64,000 bases of DNA from assembly GCF_021390335.1 (NCBI RefSeq), contig NZ_JAJUXK010000002.1:186001-250000 (forward strand), written 5' to 3'. A program made the position numbers and the translations under genes. Positions 52,764 to 61,688 of the stretch are shown piece by piece. Below the pieces are notes generated by a model, which ran no database searches, was not told the origin of the DNA, and was given only the letters and a program-made list of their open reading frames with translations. Position 1 is the first letter of the stretch; each line of letters opens with the position of its first letter. Source of the stretch: Dyadobacter sp. CY343. GTDB taxonomy: Bacteria; Bacteroidota; Bacteroidia; Cytophagales; Spirosomataceae.

Positions 52764-52794
52764 CAAGGCAGATCGGTTTGTCCGGTCTGCCTTG
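52764..52794 (+). terminator. Terminator of the propeller gene
   Basis: CAAGGCAGA (52764-52772) and TCTGCCTTG (52786-52794) form a 9-bp stem, with a short inner stem, followed by TTTGTTTTAG. Confidence 0.82.
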
Positions 52795-52879
52795 TTTGTT
52801 TTAGTTTGACCAAAATACCCGAAATCGACTCGATTTTTGTAGTTTTGCGGTCTCATTCATAAAATAATCGGTTTTTAAG

Positions 52880-54493
52880 ATGATTACGGTTCAGAACGTA
52901 TCGTTACGATACGGAAAAAGGATATTATTCGACGAAGTAAATATAAAGTTTGTCCCAGGCAATTGTTACGGTGTGATCGGAGCGAACGGGGCTGGTAAGT
53001 CTACATTTTTAAAAATTCTTTCGGGAGAAATAGAACCGCAAACGGGTAATGTGCACATGAACCCGGGCGAAAGGATGACATTCCTGAAACAGGATCAATT
53101 TGAGTTTGATACCTATTCGGTAATGGATACTGTGATCATCGGGCACGAGCGCCTTTACAAGATCATGAAGGAGCGGGAAGCTATTTATGAAAAAGAGGAG
53201 TTCACCGACGCTGACGGAGAAAAAGCGGCGGACCTCGAAGCAGAATTCGCCGATCTGAATGGTTGGGAAGCAGAAACTGAGGCGGCGCAGCTTTTGAGCG
53301 GACTTGGCCTAGGTGAAGATCAGCACCAAATGATGATGGCAGATCTGAACTCAAACGATAAGGTTCGGGTACTTTTGGCGCAGGCGCTTTTTGGAAATCC
53401 GGATGTACTGCTGCTCGATGAACCTACCAACAACCTTGACGTTGAGACGGTTTTATGGCTTGAAAATTTCCTTGCAGATTTTAAGAATACGGTTATCGTT
53501 GTTTCCCACGATCGTCACTTCCTCGATGAAGTTTGTACGCACGTGGTTGATATTGATTTCAGTAAAGTGCAGATGTTCTCCGGTAACTATTCTTTCTGGT
53601 ACCAATCCAGCCAGCTGGCTTTGAAGCAGCGGCAGGATGCTAACAGGAAATCGGAAGATAAGCGTAAGGAACTTGAAGAGTTTATCCGCCGGTTCAGTGC
53701 GAATGCTTCCAAATCCAAGCAGGCAACTTCACGTTCGAAATTGCTTGAAAAGCTTACAATTGACGATATCAAACCTTCTTCACGGAAATATCCCTATATC
53801 GCATTCAAATCCGAGCGCGAAGTCGGTGACCAGCTGTTAAGAGTGGAAGGACTTTCCAAAACGGCCGACGATGGGACCAAGTTATTTGACAATCTCAATT
53901 TTACTGTAAATAAGGGTGATAAAATCGCTTTTGTAAGCCGTAATGTAATGGCGATCAGTACGTTTTTTGACATTATCAGTGACTTACAAAAGGCGGATAA
54001 GGGAAGTCATACCTGGGGAGTGACCATCACTAAATCCTACTTTCCAAAAGATCCGGGACAGTTTTTTGATGTGGATCTAAACCTCGTGGATTGGCTGCGT
54101 CAGTATTCGGAAGAGAAAGACGAGAGCTTTATCCGTGGATTTTTGGGTAGAATGCTTTTCTCGGGAGAGGAATCTTTGAAAAAGGCGAAGGTACTTTCAG
54201 GAGGTGAAAAAGTGCGTTGTATGTTGTCCCGTACTATGCTTTCCGGCGCGAATGCATTGGTTTTGGATGATCCTACCAACCACCTTGACCTTGAATCGAT
54301 CACTGCATTGAACAATGGGTTGATTGATTTCACCGGCTGCCTGTTGTTCTATTCCCACGATCACCAGTTTGTGCATACGATCGCAAACAGGATCATTGAG
54401 ATCGGGCCGAAAGGAATTCTGGACAAACTGATGAGCTACGACGATTTCCTGCAAGACGAAACCGTAAAGCAGCAGCGCCAGAAGCTATATTAA
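52880..54493 (+). CDS. ABC-F family ATP-binding protein
   Basis: 537 aa with two nucleotide-binding domains and no membrane helices. The first domain has a normal Walker A GANGAGKST (about 34-42), a degenerate signature (LNSNDKVRVLLAQ where LSGGQ-like is expected) and Walker B VLLLDEPTNNLD. The second domain has a good signature LSGGEKVRCML and DDPTNHLD, but the P-loop place reads AFVSRNVMAISTFF, without the GKS/T. ABC-F proteins act on ribosomes; the second-domain change suggests it cannot bind ATP there in the usual manner. TAGTTTTG lies 33 bp before the ATG. Confidence 0.85.
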   Translation: MITVQNVSLRYGKRILFDEVNIKFVPGNCYGVIGANGAGKSTFLKILSGEIEPQTGNVHMNPGERMTFLKQDQFEFDTYSVMDTVIIGHERLYKIMKEREAIYEKEEFTDADGEKAADLEAEFADLNGWEAETEAAQLLSGLGLGEDQHQMMMADLNSNDKVRVLLAQALFGNPDVLLLDEPTNNLDVETVLWLENFLADFKNTVIVVSHDRHFLDEVCTHVVDIDFSKVQMFSGNYSFWYQSSQLALKQRQDANRKSEDKRKELEEFIRRFSANASKSKQATSRSKLLEKLTIDDIKPSSRKYPYIAFKSEREVGDQLLRVEGLSKTADDGTKLFDNLNFTVNKGDKIAFVSRNVMAISTFFDIISDLQKADKGSHTWGVTITKSYFPKDPGQFFDVDLNLVDWLRQYSEEKDESFIRGFLGRMLFSGEESLKKAKVLSGGEKVRCMLSRTMLSGANALVLDDPTNHLDLESITALNNGLIDFTGCLLFYSHDHQFVHTIANRIIEIGPKGILDKLMSYDDFLQDETVKQQRQKLY

Positions 54494-54508
54494 TTATATA
54501 TCTTATTA

Positions 54509-54554
54509 TAAATGCAAAAAGGCTGATCAGATCTGATCAGCCTTTTTGCATTTA
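54509..54554. terminator. 46-bp perfect palindrome, bidirectional terminator
   Basis: Bases 54509-54554 are a perfect inverted repeat with no spacer (23-bp arms), with GC-rich centre around GGCTGATCAG and A/T-rich arms ending in CTTTTTGCATTT. It separates the ABC-F gene from the convergent gene at 54567. Confidence 0.85.
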
Positions 54555-54566
54555 ACAGCTAACAAG

Positions 54567-55205
54567 TTAGGAGTCGTAGCTCAATCCATATTGCTTTAAA
54601 ACATCCGCAGGAACACCTTCCCAGACGTTGGGCGTATTTCCCATATAACCGATATCCGCGATTCCAATTTTAGAAGTATAAAAACCGGAAGCTGTCAGGT
54701 TTCGCATCAGGTTGAAGAATGCAACGCCCTGACTGTAAATAGGTTTAGCTTTTTCAGGATAGGCAATATCATCAATGATCTGGATTTGCTGTGACTTAGT
54801 TGCCAGCGTGAAGATCTTTCCGAACCGCTTGCTCGATTCCCGGTCCAGCCATTTCAAACCGCCTCTTAAAGGTGTTTGATTCTGGGGCATATCTTTGACG
54901 ATGAAGTCAATAAAATCGGGAACTCCGGCCTGAGATGCGCTGCCTGATTTTTCGTCGGCCGGAATAATAATATCGACCAACACTTTAATAGTAGCAAGCT
55001 CAGCGACCGTCAGAAACTTCTCTTTCATGAGCCGCGCGTCGCGGATTGCTTCTTCTTTCGTTCTTCCACCCGGGATTTTGAGCGGGGTTTCCGGCGGCAT
55101 TTGCATTTCCAGATCTCGCTGTTCGGCTAATGCAACCTGCGGATTAAGTGCTGTAATACCCAGCGAGCTGAGTGTTAAGGCTTTGAGTGAATCTCTGCGT
55201 TTCAT
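54567..55205 (-). CDS. Gluconate 2-dehydrogenase subunit 3 family protein
   Basis: 212 aa from the ATG at 55205 (MKRRDSLKALTL); a longer reading frame runs upstream but overlaps the preceding gene. The start KRRDSLKALTLSSLG has a twin-arginine-like pattern for export in a folded state. The remainder has LATIKVLVDIIIPADEKSGSA (about 70-90) and SQAGVPDFIDFIVKD, the family motif. It is normally the small subunit that accompanies a GMC oxidoreductase, here encoded 31 bp upstream. Confidence 0.85.
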   Translation of the reverse strand: MKRRDSLKALTLSSLGITALNPQVALAEQRDLEMQMPPETPLKIPGGRTKEEAIRDARLMKEKFLTVAELATIKVLVDIIIPADEKSGSASQAGVPDFIDFIVKDMPQNQTPLRGGLKWLDRESSKRFGKIFTLATKSQQIQIIDDIAYPEKAKPIYSQGVAFFNLMRNLTASGFYTSKIGIADIGYMGNTPNVWEGVPADVLKQYGLSYDS

Positions 55206-55236
55206 ATATATCTGATTTGAAACAATGTTCAAACAA

Positions 55237-56976
55237 TTAAATATTCTTCTGTTTTTTCTGATCGATAATGTAGTCTGATGCTCTCCATGACAACGCAAGA
55301 ATCGTCCAGGTCGGATTTTTATCAGCCTGCGATACGAACGAACCGCCGTCTACCACAAATACATTTTTCGCATCGTGTGCCTGGGAGAATTTGTTCAATG
55401 CAGAAGTTTTCGGATCGTCGCCCATTCTGACGGTTCCTACTTCGTGAATAATCCTTCCCGGAGCGGCCAAACCGTAATTCGTGTCAGCTCCCGGCTTCAC
55501 ACCGTTTGGTATTCCACCCAATGCATGGATCATTTCCTCAAACGTATCATGCATGTGTTTCGCCTGTTTAATCTCGTAATCAGACCATTTGTAATGGAAA
55601 CGCAATACCGGGATACCATATTTGTCCACCACACTCGGGTCGATTTCTGCATAATTGTTGAAATCGGGAACAGCTTCTCCGCGACCTGCCATACCGATAT
55701 TGGCACCATAAAAACGACGATAATCTTCTTTCAATGAAGCTCCATAACCACCTGCGGGCTTCATTGCGCCGGATGCAGTTGGATATTTACCATTCAGATT
55801 TTCAATACCAGAACCGAAACCGTAGCTCGGCATACCCATTCCGCCACCGTATTCAATATGGTAACCTCTTGGAAAATCCAGTTTTTTGTTGTCCAGCCAC
55901 CACGGTGTATACACGTGCATACCGCCCACACCGTCTTCATTATAGCGTTTCCGGTCCATCATGTGCGGCATGAAAGCGCCACGAGAAGCACCAGTGGAAT
56001 CGTGCAGATAGTGACCAACTACGCCACTTGAATTTGCAAGACCATTTGGGTGACGTTCGGATTTTGAGTTAAGCAGCAATCTGGAAGACTCCGCCGCACT
56101 AGCCGCCAAAACGACAACTTTTGCTTTAATGGTGTGCTCAGTCAGCTTTTCTCTGTCCACGTAAGAAACACCAGTCGCAAGTCCCGTGTTGGGATCTGTG
56201 AGTACCTCGCGGCACATTGCGTTGTTGATCAGCGTTACGTTCCCGGTTTTGATCGCGGGGATACACAATACCGAAGAAGAAGAAAAATCAGCGTAAGCCT
56301 GGCACGCGCGGGAGCATTGGCTGCAATAGAAGCAAACGCCGCGCTGGTCATTAATTGGTTTTGTTAAAATCGAAAGCCGCGAAGGAATCACAGGAATATT
56401 CGCCTTTTTTCCAGCTTGTTTCAGAAAAAGTTCGTGCAAACGTGGCTTGGGAGGAGGCAGGAAAATTCCGTCCGGCTCGTTGTCCATGTTTTCAACTGTT
56501 CCGAAAACCCCGATCAGTTTATCTACCTGATCGTAATATGGTTTTACATCGTCGTAGCCGATCGGCCAGTCGTCACCCAGTCCGTCAATGCTCTTTCTTT
56601 TAAAATCTTTCGGTCCGAAACGCAGCGAAATACGTCCCCAGTGGTTGGTACGTCCACCGAGCATTCTCGACCGGAACCAGTCAAATTGTGTACCGTTTTT
56701 ACGTGTATAGGGTTCTCCATCGATCTCCCAGCCACCCCAGGCAGCATCGAAATCACCGAAAGGCCGGTGGTTTGAAGCGCCGCGTCTTGGAGATTCGTAA
56801 GGCCATTTAAGCTGCGTAATGTATTTAGGATCAGCGGGATCGAAATAGCCTCCGGCCTCTAAAAGTGCAACCTTCGCACCCGCTTTTGCCAGTTGATAGG
56901 CTGCCATTCCTCCTCCTGCTCCGGAGCCCACAATGCATACATCAAAAACGGTAGGTTGTTCTTTGATTTGAAACAT
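55237..56976 (-). CDS. GMC-family oxidoreductase (sugar dehydrogenase-like)
   Basis: 579 aa from the ATG at 56976; a TTG 12 codons upstream is open as well. N-terminal FAD-binding VCIVGSGAGGGMAAYQLA (about 13-30). A Cys group, Cys215/218/221/225 (C-x2-C-x2-C-x3-C), in the mid region is the ligand set expected for an Fe-S cluster, as reported for the catalytic subunit of FAD glucose dehydrogenases. C-terminal HEVGTVRMG and NPTWTILAL complete the active site. With its small subunit it may oxidise sugars, perhaps a glucoside 3-dehydrogenase. Substrate is not shown. Confidence 0.87.
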   Translation of the reverse strand: MFQIKEQPTVFDVCIVGSGAGGGMAAYQLAKAGAKVALLEAGGYFDPADPKYITQLKWPYESPRRGASNHRPFGDFDAAWGGWEIDGEPYTRKNGTQFDWFRSRMLGGRTNHWGRISLRFGPKDFKRKSIDGLGDDWPIGYDDVKPYYDQVDKLIGVFGTVENMDNEPDGIFLPPPKPRLHELFLKQAGKKANIPVIPSRLSILTKPINDQRGVCFYCSQCSRACQAYADFSSSSVLCIPAIKTGNVTLINNAMCREVLTDPNTGLATGVSYVDREKLTEHTIKAKVVVLAASAAESSRLLLNSKSERHPNGLANSSGVVGHYLHDSTGASRGAFMPHMMDRKRYNEDGVGGMHVYTPWWLDNKKLDFPRGYHIEYGGGMGMPSYGFGSGIENLNGKYPTASGAMKPAGGYGASLKEDYRRFYGANIGMAGRGEAVPDFNNYAEIDPSVVDKYGIPVLRFHYKWSDYEIKQAKHMHDTFEEMIHALGGIPNGVKPGADTNYGLAAPGRIIHEVGTVRMGDDPKTSALNKFSQAHDAKNVFVVDGGSFVSQADKNPTWTILALSWRASDYIIDQKKQKNI

Positions 56977-57116
56977 AGGTAAAGGGTTTTTTGGATAGTA
57001 TTTTTTAATCAATAAATATAAACACGTAATAAATAGGAGCCGCTCTCAGCATTCTAATATCAGGTTATTTAAAAACAATCTAAATGACATAACTCGGGAT
57101 TCTGCTGCGTACAAAG

Positions 57117-57124
57117 TATTTTTG
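57117..57124 (+). promoter_or_regulatory. Bacteroidota -7 element upstream of sua5
   Basis: TATTTTTG matches TAnnTTTG and lies 22 bp before the TTG start at 57146. No TTG is found at the proper -33 distance, so the element is only suggestive. Confidence 0.4.
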
Positions 57125-57145
57125 TAGCAAAAACTGATTGCTACA

Positions 57146-58102
57146 TTGGCTGAGATTGGACAGGATATCCGCATTGCAAGATCATTTCTCGTAAGAGGCG
57201 AACTGGTAGGAATACCTACGGAAACGGTTTATGGACTAGCAGGAAATGCATTAAATGAAAAGGCGGTATTATCCATATTCGAGACCAAAAACCGCCCGGC
57301 ATTTGACCCGCTTATTATTCACACGGATTCAGTCGAAAAAGTGCTGAATTTTGTAGCCGAATTCCCTGAACCCGCTCAGAAACTGGCAGCTGCATTCTGG
57401 CCCGGCCCGCTGACATTACTTTTGCCTAAAAAACAAAACGTCCCCGATCTGGTTACTTCCGGCCTGGATAATGTTGCTGTCCGCATTCCCAGGCACCCGG
57501 TTTTGCTCGAACTGTTAAGTCAGCTCGATTTTCCACTCGCTGCTCCCAGTGCAAATCCTTTCGGATATATCAGCCCTACAACCGCCACACACGTGGATGC
57601 GCAGCTCGGAAACCGAATACCTTATATCTTGGACGGCGGAGAATGCGAAGTTGGCATTGAATCGACGATCGTTGGTTTCGACGGCGGAGAAGTGATCGTT
57701 TACCGGTTGGGAGGACTTGCTATTCAGGATATTGAGGAAATTGTGGGCGAGGTAAAAGTAACCGCAACCTCTTCTTCCAACCCAAAAGCGCCGGGCATGT
57801 TGAAAAGCCACTACGCCCCGCGCGTGCCGCTTCAAATGCTTGAAAAAAGTGATATTCAAGACGTAAATGCAGACGCATTAGGTTACCTACTTTTCGATTC
57901 GTACCTCAAAAATGTGGATCGTAAATATCAGCGGGTACTGAGTGAAAAAGGCGATTTGCGGGAAGCTGCGCACAATTTATTCGCCTATCTGCGAGAACTG
58001 GATGCATTGCCCGTCAACTCGATTATCGCAGAATGGGTACCGATGCAAGGACTCGGACTGGCTATAAATGACCGGCTGAAACGAGCTTCCGTGCAGGAGT
58101 AG
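57146..58102 (+). CDS. Threonylcarbamoyl-AMP synthase (Sua5/YwlC type)
   Basis: 318 aa, TTG start at 57146. It makes threonylcarbamoyl-AMP for the t6A modification of tRNAs. YrdC core: FLVRGELVGIPTETVYGLAG (about 14-33), KNRPAFDPLIIH (about 48-59), LAAAFWPGPLTLLLPK (about 81-96), PSANPFGYISPT (about 134-145), GIESTIVGFDG (about 173-183); then a linker APGMLKSHYAP (about 215-225) that binds substrate and a C-terminal Sua5 domain. Long (two-domain) form. It converges with the RecD-like gene. Confidence 0.94.
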   Translation: MAEIGQDIRIARSFLVRGELVGIPTETVYGLAGNALNEKAVLSIFETKNRPAFDPLIIHTDSVEKVLNFVAEFPEPAQKLAAAFWPGPLTLLLPKKQNVPDLVTSGLDNVAVRIPRHPVLLELLSQLDFPLAAPSANPFGYISPTTATHVDAQLGNRIPYILDGGECEVGIESTIVGFDGGEVIVYRLGGLAIQDIEEIVGEVKVTATSSSNPKAPGMLKSHYAPRVPLQMLEKSDIQDVNADALGYLLFDSYLKNVDRKYQRVLSEKGDLREAAHNLFAYLRELDALPVNSIIAEWVPMQGLGLAINDRLKRASVQE

Positions 58103-58110
58103 GAGCGAAG

Positions 58111-59538
58111 TTATTTAAAGAAATGCGGATGAAAATTCATCAGAAAAACTTCGTCCGTTGCCCGGGTAATCGCAGTATAAAGCCACCGGATAAATTCGGC
58201 ATTGATTTGTTCCTGAGGTAAATAGCCCTGGTCAACAAACACCGCGCTCCATTGCCCGCCCTGTGCTTTGTGGCACGTCAATGCATAAGCAAATTTGACC
58301 TGCAATGCATTCAAGAACGGATCTTTTCGCAATGCTTCCAGCCTTTCCTTATTTGATTTGATATAAACGTAATCCTGTGAAACACTATCATAGAGCTTCC
58401 GATTATCCTCGGATGACATGGAAGGGGACGATGAATGAAGCGTATCCAGGAATATCTTGGCTTCAAATTCTGGCTGCTTTTCGTAATCAGTAAGTCTTAA
58501 TATCACGTCGGCGAAGCGAAATCCGTGTATTTCCTGCGTTTTCCTAATTTTTAATAGTTCGACAAAATCACCATTTGCAATGAAGCCAGCGGGCGAATCT
58601 TCGTCAAGAATATTGTAATTGTTCCGCACGACCATCAGCCTGTCGCCGGCGTCGAGTTCCTCTTCGGAAAAGTGGATCACGCGGCGGATATATTCATTAT
58701 ACTGCACCGCCGACTTATTCGATCGCGTGAGAATGATCGCATTTTCCTGCCCATATTTATTGTAAACATACCGCAGCCCTTCTTCCAGTTTTTCGCCGGT
58801 CATTTTAAAAACATCCTGGTACGATCTGGTTGTGATCTGAATAGCAGGCGCTTCTGCGGTGAGCTGCTCGCGAAGTAATGTTGCATTAAATAAGATCCCC
58901 GATTGTTCATCCTGCCGCATTACCTCCTTTAATTCCTCCTGAAAAACAGACATATAAAACGTCTTTTCAAGATATCCGCCATCCAAAGCCGGACTAAGTT
59001 CCTTTCCGACCGGCGGCAGCTGCGCCACGTCACCGACGAGCATTAGCTTATTACCAGGATTTTCAAATACAAAATCGATCAGATCTGCAAGCAAACTGCG
59101 ACTGCCAAAATCGGCTTCGTCGGTGATCATCGAAGCTTCATCGACGATAAAGAGCGTGTTGTCGTGGTAATTTTTCTGGCGTTGAAATGTCAGCGTACCT
59201 GAATAGGCGTCGGCGGTTTGTTTGTATATCTTCTTATGGATCGTGAGCGCTATCTTATCCGAGTAACCGGACATTACCTTGGCTGCCCGGCCGGTAGGAG
59301 CAAGGAGAACCGATTTGTAACCGAAGTTTTTCAATACCTTGATCAAAGTACTGATGATCGTCGTTTTGCCCGTTCCTGCATAACCTTTCAGTAAAAAACA
59401 GTCGCGGTAACGCTCCAAACCCTTCTCCTCGACCAGAAAATCATTCGTTTTTTCAAAGAACCGCAGCTGCCCTTCCGTGGGTTTAAATGGAAATTTTTTG
59501 CGTAGTAACTGGGACGGTAAAATTTTATCGGTATCCAT
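58111..59538 (-). CDS. RecD-like/PIF1-type DNA helicase
   Basis: 475 aa from the ATG at 59538 (MDTDKILPSQLL); a longer frame upstream has no clear start. Walker A LLKGYAGTGKTTIIS (50-64), the LLAPTGRAAKVMSG segment (motif Ia), DEASMITDEADFGSR (motif II), GDVAQLPPVG (motif III), and a C-terminal UvrD-C-2 type segment with YALTCHKAQGGQW and LYTAITRATDEV (motifs V/VI). It is a superfamily 1 helicase related to RecD2. A replication or repair role is likely but not specified. Confidence 0.87.
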   Translation of the reverse strand: MDTDKILPSQLLRKKFPFKPTEGQLRFFEKTNDFLVEEKGLERYRDCFLLKGYAGTGKTTIISTLIKVLKNFGYKSVLLAPTGRAAKVMSGYSDKIALTIHKKIYKQTADAYSGTLTFQRQKNYHDNTLFIVDEASMITDEADFGSRSLLADLIDFVFENPGNKLMLVGDVAQLPPVGKELSPALDGGYLEKTFYMSVFQEELKEVMRQDEQSGILFNATLLREQLTAEAPAIQITTRSYQDVFKMTGEKLEEGLRYVYNKYGQENAIILTRSNKSAVQYNEYIRRVIHFSEEELDAGDRLMVVRNNYNILDEDSPAGFIANGDFVELLKIRKTQEIHGFRFADVILRLTDYEKQPEFEAKIFLDTLHSSSPSMSSEDNRKLYDSVSQDYVYIKSNKERLEALRKDPFLNALQVKFAYALTCHKAQGGQWSAVFVDQGYLPQEQINAEFIRWLYTAITRATDEVFLMNFHPHFFK

Positions 59539-59681
59539 GGTAACGAATCTAACGGAACGATAAACAATATCAAAATGCGCATTCCGTAACAAAATAATAC
59601 TCAGATTTAATTGGACTTTTGTCGGTGTAATCTCTATATTGAAATCCCTTTTTATCTTATCAACTCCAAATCTGAACATCT

Positions 59682-60122
59682 ATGCTAGTACAACATGTAA
59701 TGGGCAACAAGCCTGTCAATGCGATTTGGTCTGTCACGCAGGACAACACGGTGTTTGAGGCCCTTGAACTCATGGCCGCTAAAAACATCGGTGCAGTTTT
59801 GGTACTGGAAAATGATCTTCTGATCGGTATTTTTTCCGAGCGTGATTATGCGAGAAAAGTGATTTTGCAGGGAAGGGGATCGAGGGATACGCTGATCCGG
59901 GAAGTAATGACGAGCAAAGTGATCACGGTTGAGACAGACGATAAGATCGAGGAATGTATGCAGATCATGTCCGACAAGCATATTCGGCACTTACCTGTGA
60001 ATCAGCACGGTAACCTGATCGGCATTATTTCAATCAACGATATTGTCTCTGCGATCATGCACGAGCAGAAAGAGCATATCAGCACATTGGAAAGCTACAT
60101 TTCGGGAAGTCCGTATTCCTGA
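59682..60122 (+). CDS. CBS-domain pair protein
   Basis: 146 aa, two tandem CBS domains: WSVTQDNTVFEALELMAAKN with IGIFSERDYARKVI (first, about 17-60), and VITVETDDKIEECMQIMSDK with LIGIISINDIVSAIM (second, about 84-130). Such Bateman modules bind adenine nucleotides and are usually regulatory. No partner domain is fused. It is followed by a Nudix gene after 117 bp. Confidence 0.88.
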   Translation: MLVQHVMGNKPVNAIWSVTQDNTVFEALELMAAKNIGAVLVLENDLLIGIFSERDYARKVILQGRGSRDTLIREVMTSKVITVETDDKIEECMQIMSDKHIRHLPVNQHGNLIGIISINDIVSAIMHEQKEHISTLESYISGSPYS

Positions 60123-60190
60123 TATTTTTCTTAAATAACATTTCAATCTTTTCAGAATAGGACCAATATCCTTAATGGAACAACTATGTC

Positions 60191-60220
60191 TTGGCAAATT
60201 TGACGGGATGGTTATCTTTG
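60191..60220 (+). promoter_or_regulatory. Promoter of the first Nudix gene
   Basis: TTG at 60191-60193 and TATCTTTG at 60213-60220 are separated by 19 bp, which fits the Bacteroidota consensus. Transcription would start close to 60227, 13 bases before the TTG start codon at 60240, so the leader is short and supports that start. Confidence 0.65.
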
Positions 60221-60239
60221 TTGCTTCAAAAATCCGGCA

Positions 60240-60731
60240 TTGCAAACGATCAGTGAGGAAATAGGTAATCTTTTCGGCGGACAGGTTCGGGTGCGTGCTT
60301 GTGGTATTTGCGTTCAAAATGAGCAGGTTCTGCTGGTGCGACACGAAATGTACGGCGTTGACGAACCGTTTTGGAGTCCGCCAGGCGGTGGTATCCATTT
60401 TGGCGAAACTGCGGAGGCGGCCGTGAAAAGGGAGTTTGAAGAAGAAACTGGCTTGCAAGTGGAAATCGGGCAGTTGCTATTTGTTAATGAACATATTCAG
60501 GCGCCTTTGCATGCGATCGAGCTGTTTTTCGAGGTAAGTGTATCAGAAGGCAAACTAATAAAAGGAAGCGACCCTGAAATGTCGGAAGAGGGGCAGATAA
60601 TCAGAGAAGTAAGGCTAATAAGCTGGGCCGAGATCAAATCTTTAAGAGCCAATCAGGTGCACAGCATTTTCTCATCTGTCGAATCGTTGCAGGACCTATT
60701 TAAAATAAAAGGATACATTTCGCCCAGGTAG
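60240..60731 (+). CDS. Nudix hydrolase
   Basis: 163 aa, TTG start at 60240. The Nudix box is GGIHFGETAEAAVKREFEEE followed by TGL (about 49-71), with all consensus Gly, Glu and Arg positions. The first part RACGICVQNEQVLLVRHEMY is the usual beta strand. It would hydrolyse a nucleoside diphosphate linked to another group; the substrate is unknown. A consensus promoter precedes it. Confidence 0.88.
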   Translation: MQTISEEIGNLFGGQVRVRACGICVQNEQVLLVRHEMYGVDEPFWSPPGGGIHFGETAEAAVKREFEEETGLQVEIGQLLFVNEHIQAPLHAIELFFEVSVSEGKLIKGSDPEMSEEGQIIREVRLISWAEIKSLRANQVHSIFSSVESLQDLFKIKGYISPR

Positions 60732-60770
60732 GGCAGTAGTATCATTCCAAAGAAGTTATATCCGTTAATT

Positions 60771-61676
60771 GTGGCAAATTCTGAAAACCAGGTCATTGAA
60801 ATCATTCCTACACTGCTTGTAGGCGATAATACATTCGACCCGGCGGCAATTCCTTCAAGTACATTATGCATTGAAATGGGCGAGCAAAACATTCGTTTCT
60901 GCATTGTCCGGGAGGAAAATATGGAAGTTATCTGGCTTGAAGATTATGCATTGGAGCAGACGCTGAGTCAGGAAGAAGTTTTTGAAAAGCTGAAAAGAAT
61001 GTTCACCGGGCATTTGCTCTGGTCTTCCGAAGCCTGGAAAGCGGTTCGCGTTTCGGTCAACTCCAACCTATTTAGCCTGGTACCAAATGTGCTTTTTGAT
61101 GCTGAGAAAATAGGGGAGTACCTGTCTTTTTCTTCCGGAAATCAGGTAACCGCCCAGGATATCGCACTCTACCACGACCTGCCGCTCGTGCATGCGAAGA
61201 ACGTTTTCAGCATTCCGCGGCATTGGCACGAATGGATCATCAATCACTTCCGTTCTGCCAGCGTCAGTTTTTATCATTCCACCAGTCCGATCATCATCGG
61301 CGCGCTCGTAAGTCACGTGGAGCATCAGGAAGTAAGGGTTGCTTCTTTGTGTTTTGAAAAAGATATGTTCACGCTGGTTGTGAGTGAAAGCCAGCAGTTG
61401 ATCCTTTGCAACCGGTTCAAATTCAAGGAAGTACAGGAAATGGCTTATATATTGCTGTTTACATTGGGGCAGCTGGGATATGAGCCGGAACAGATGAAGG
61501 TGGTTTGCTACGGCGACGTGAGTGTATCTGCGCCAGTATTCGAAGAGCTCTCTCATTATTTTCCCAGCTTAGAAATAGGCAGCCGGCCGACGACGCTCAA
61601 ATACAGCAGTCAATGCGCGGAAGTGCCCGGTCACCGCTACTTCGGCCTTTTTAATACGTACCTCGTTTCATCATAA
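60771..61676 (+). CDS. DUF3822-family protein
   Basis: 301 aa, GTG start at 60771. It is recognised as DUF3822, a family that commonly precedes coaD in Bacteroidota. The strand pattern (STLCIEMGEQNIRFCIVREE, VASLCFEKDMFTLVVSE, MKVVCYGDVS) looks like an actin-like/ASKHA fold, with a second half repeating the pattern. No phosphate-binding residues are clearly conserved. It lies 12 bp upstream of coaD. Function is unknown. Confidence 0.8.
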   Translation: MANSENQVIEIIPTLLVGDNTFDPAAIPSSTLCIEMGEQNIRFCIVREENMEVIWLEDYALEQTLSQEEVFEKLKRMFTGHLLWSSEAWKAVRVSVNSNLFSLVPNVLFDAEKIGEYLSFSSGNQVTAQDIALYHDLPLVHAKNVFSIPRHWHEWIINHFRSASVSFYHSTSPIIIGALVSHVEHQEVRVASLCFEKDMFTLVVSESQQLILCNRFKFKEVQEMAYILLFTLGQLGYEPEQMKVVCYGDVSVSAPVFEELSHYFPSLEIGSRPTTLKYSSQCAEVPGHRYFGLFNTYLVSS

Positions 61677-61688
61677 CCCACTCTTCAT

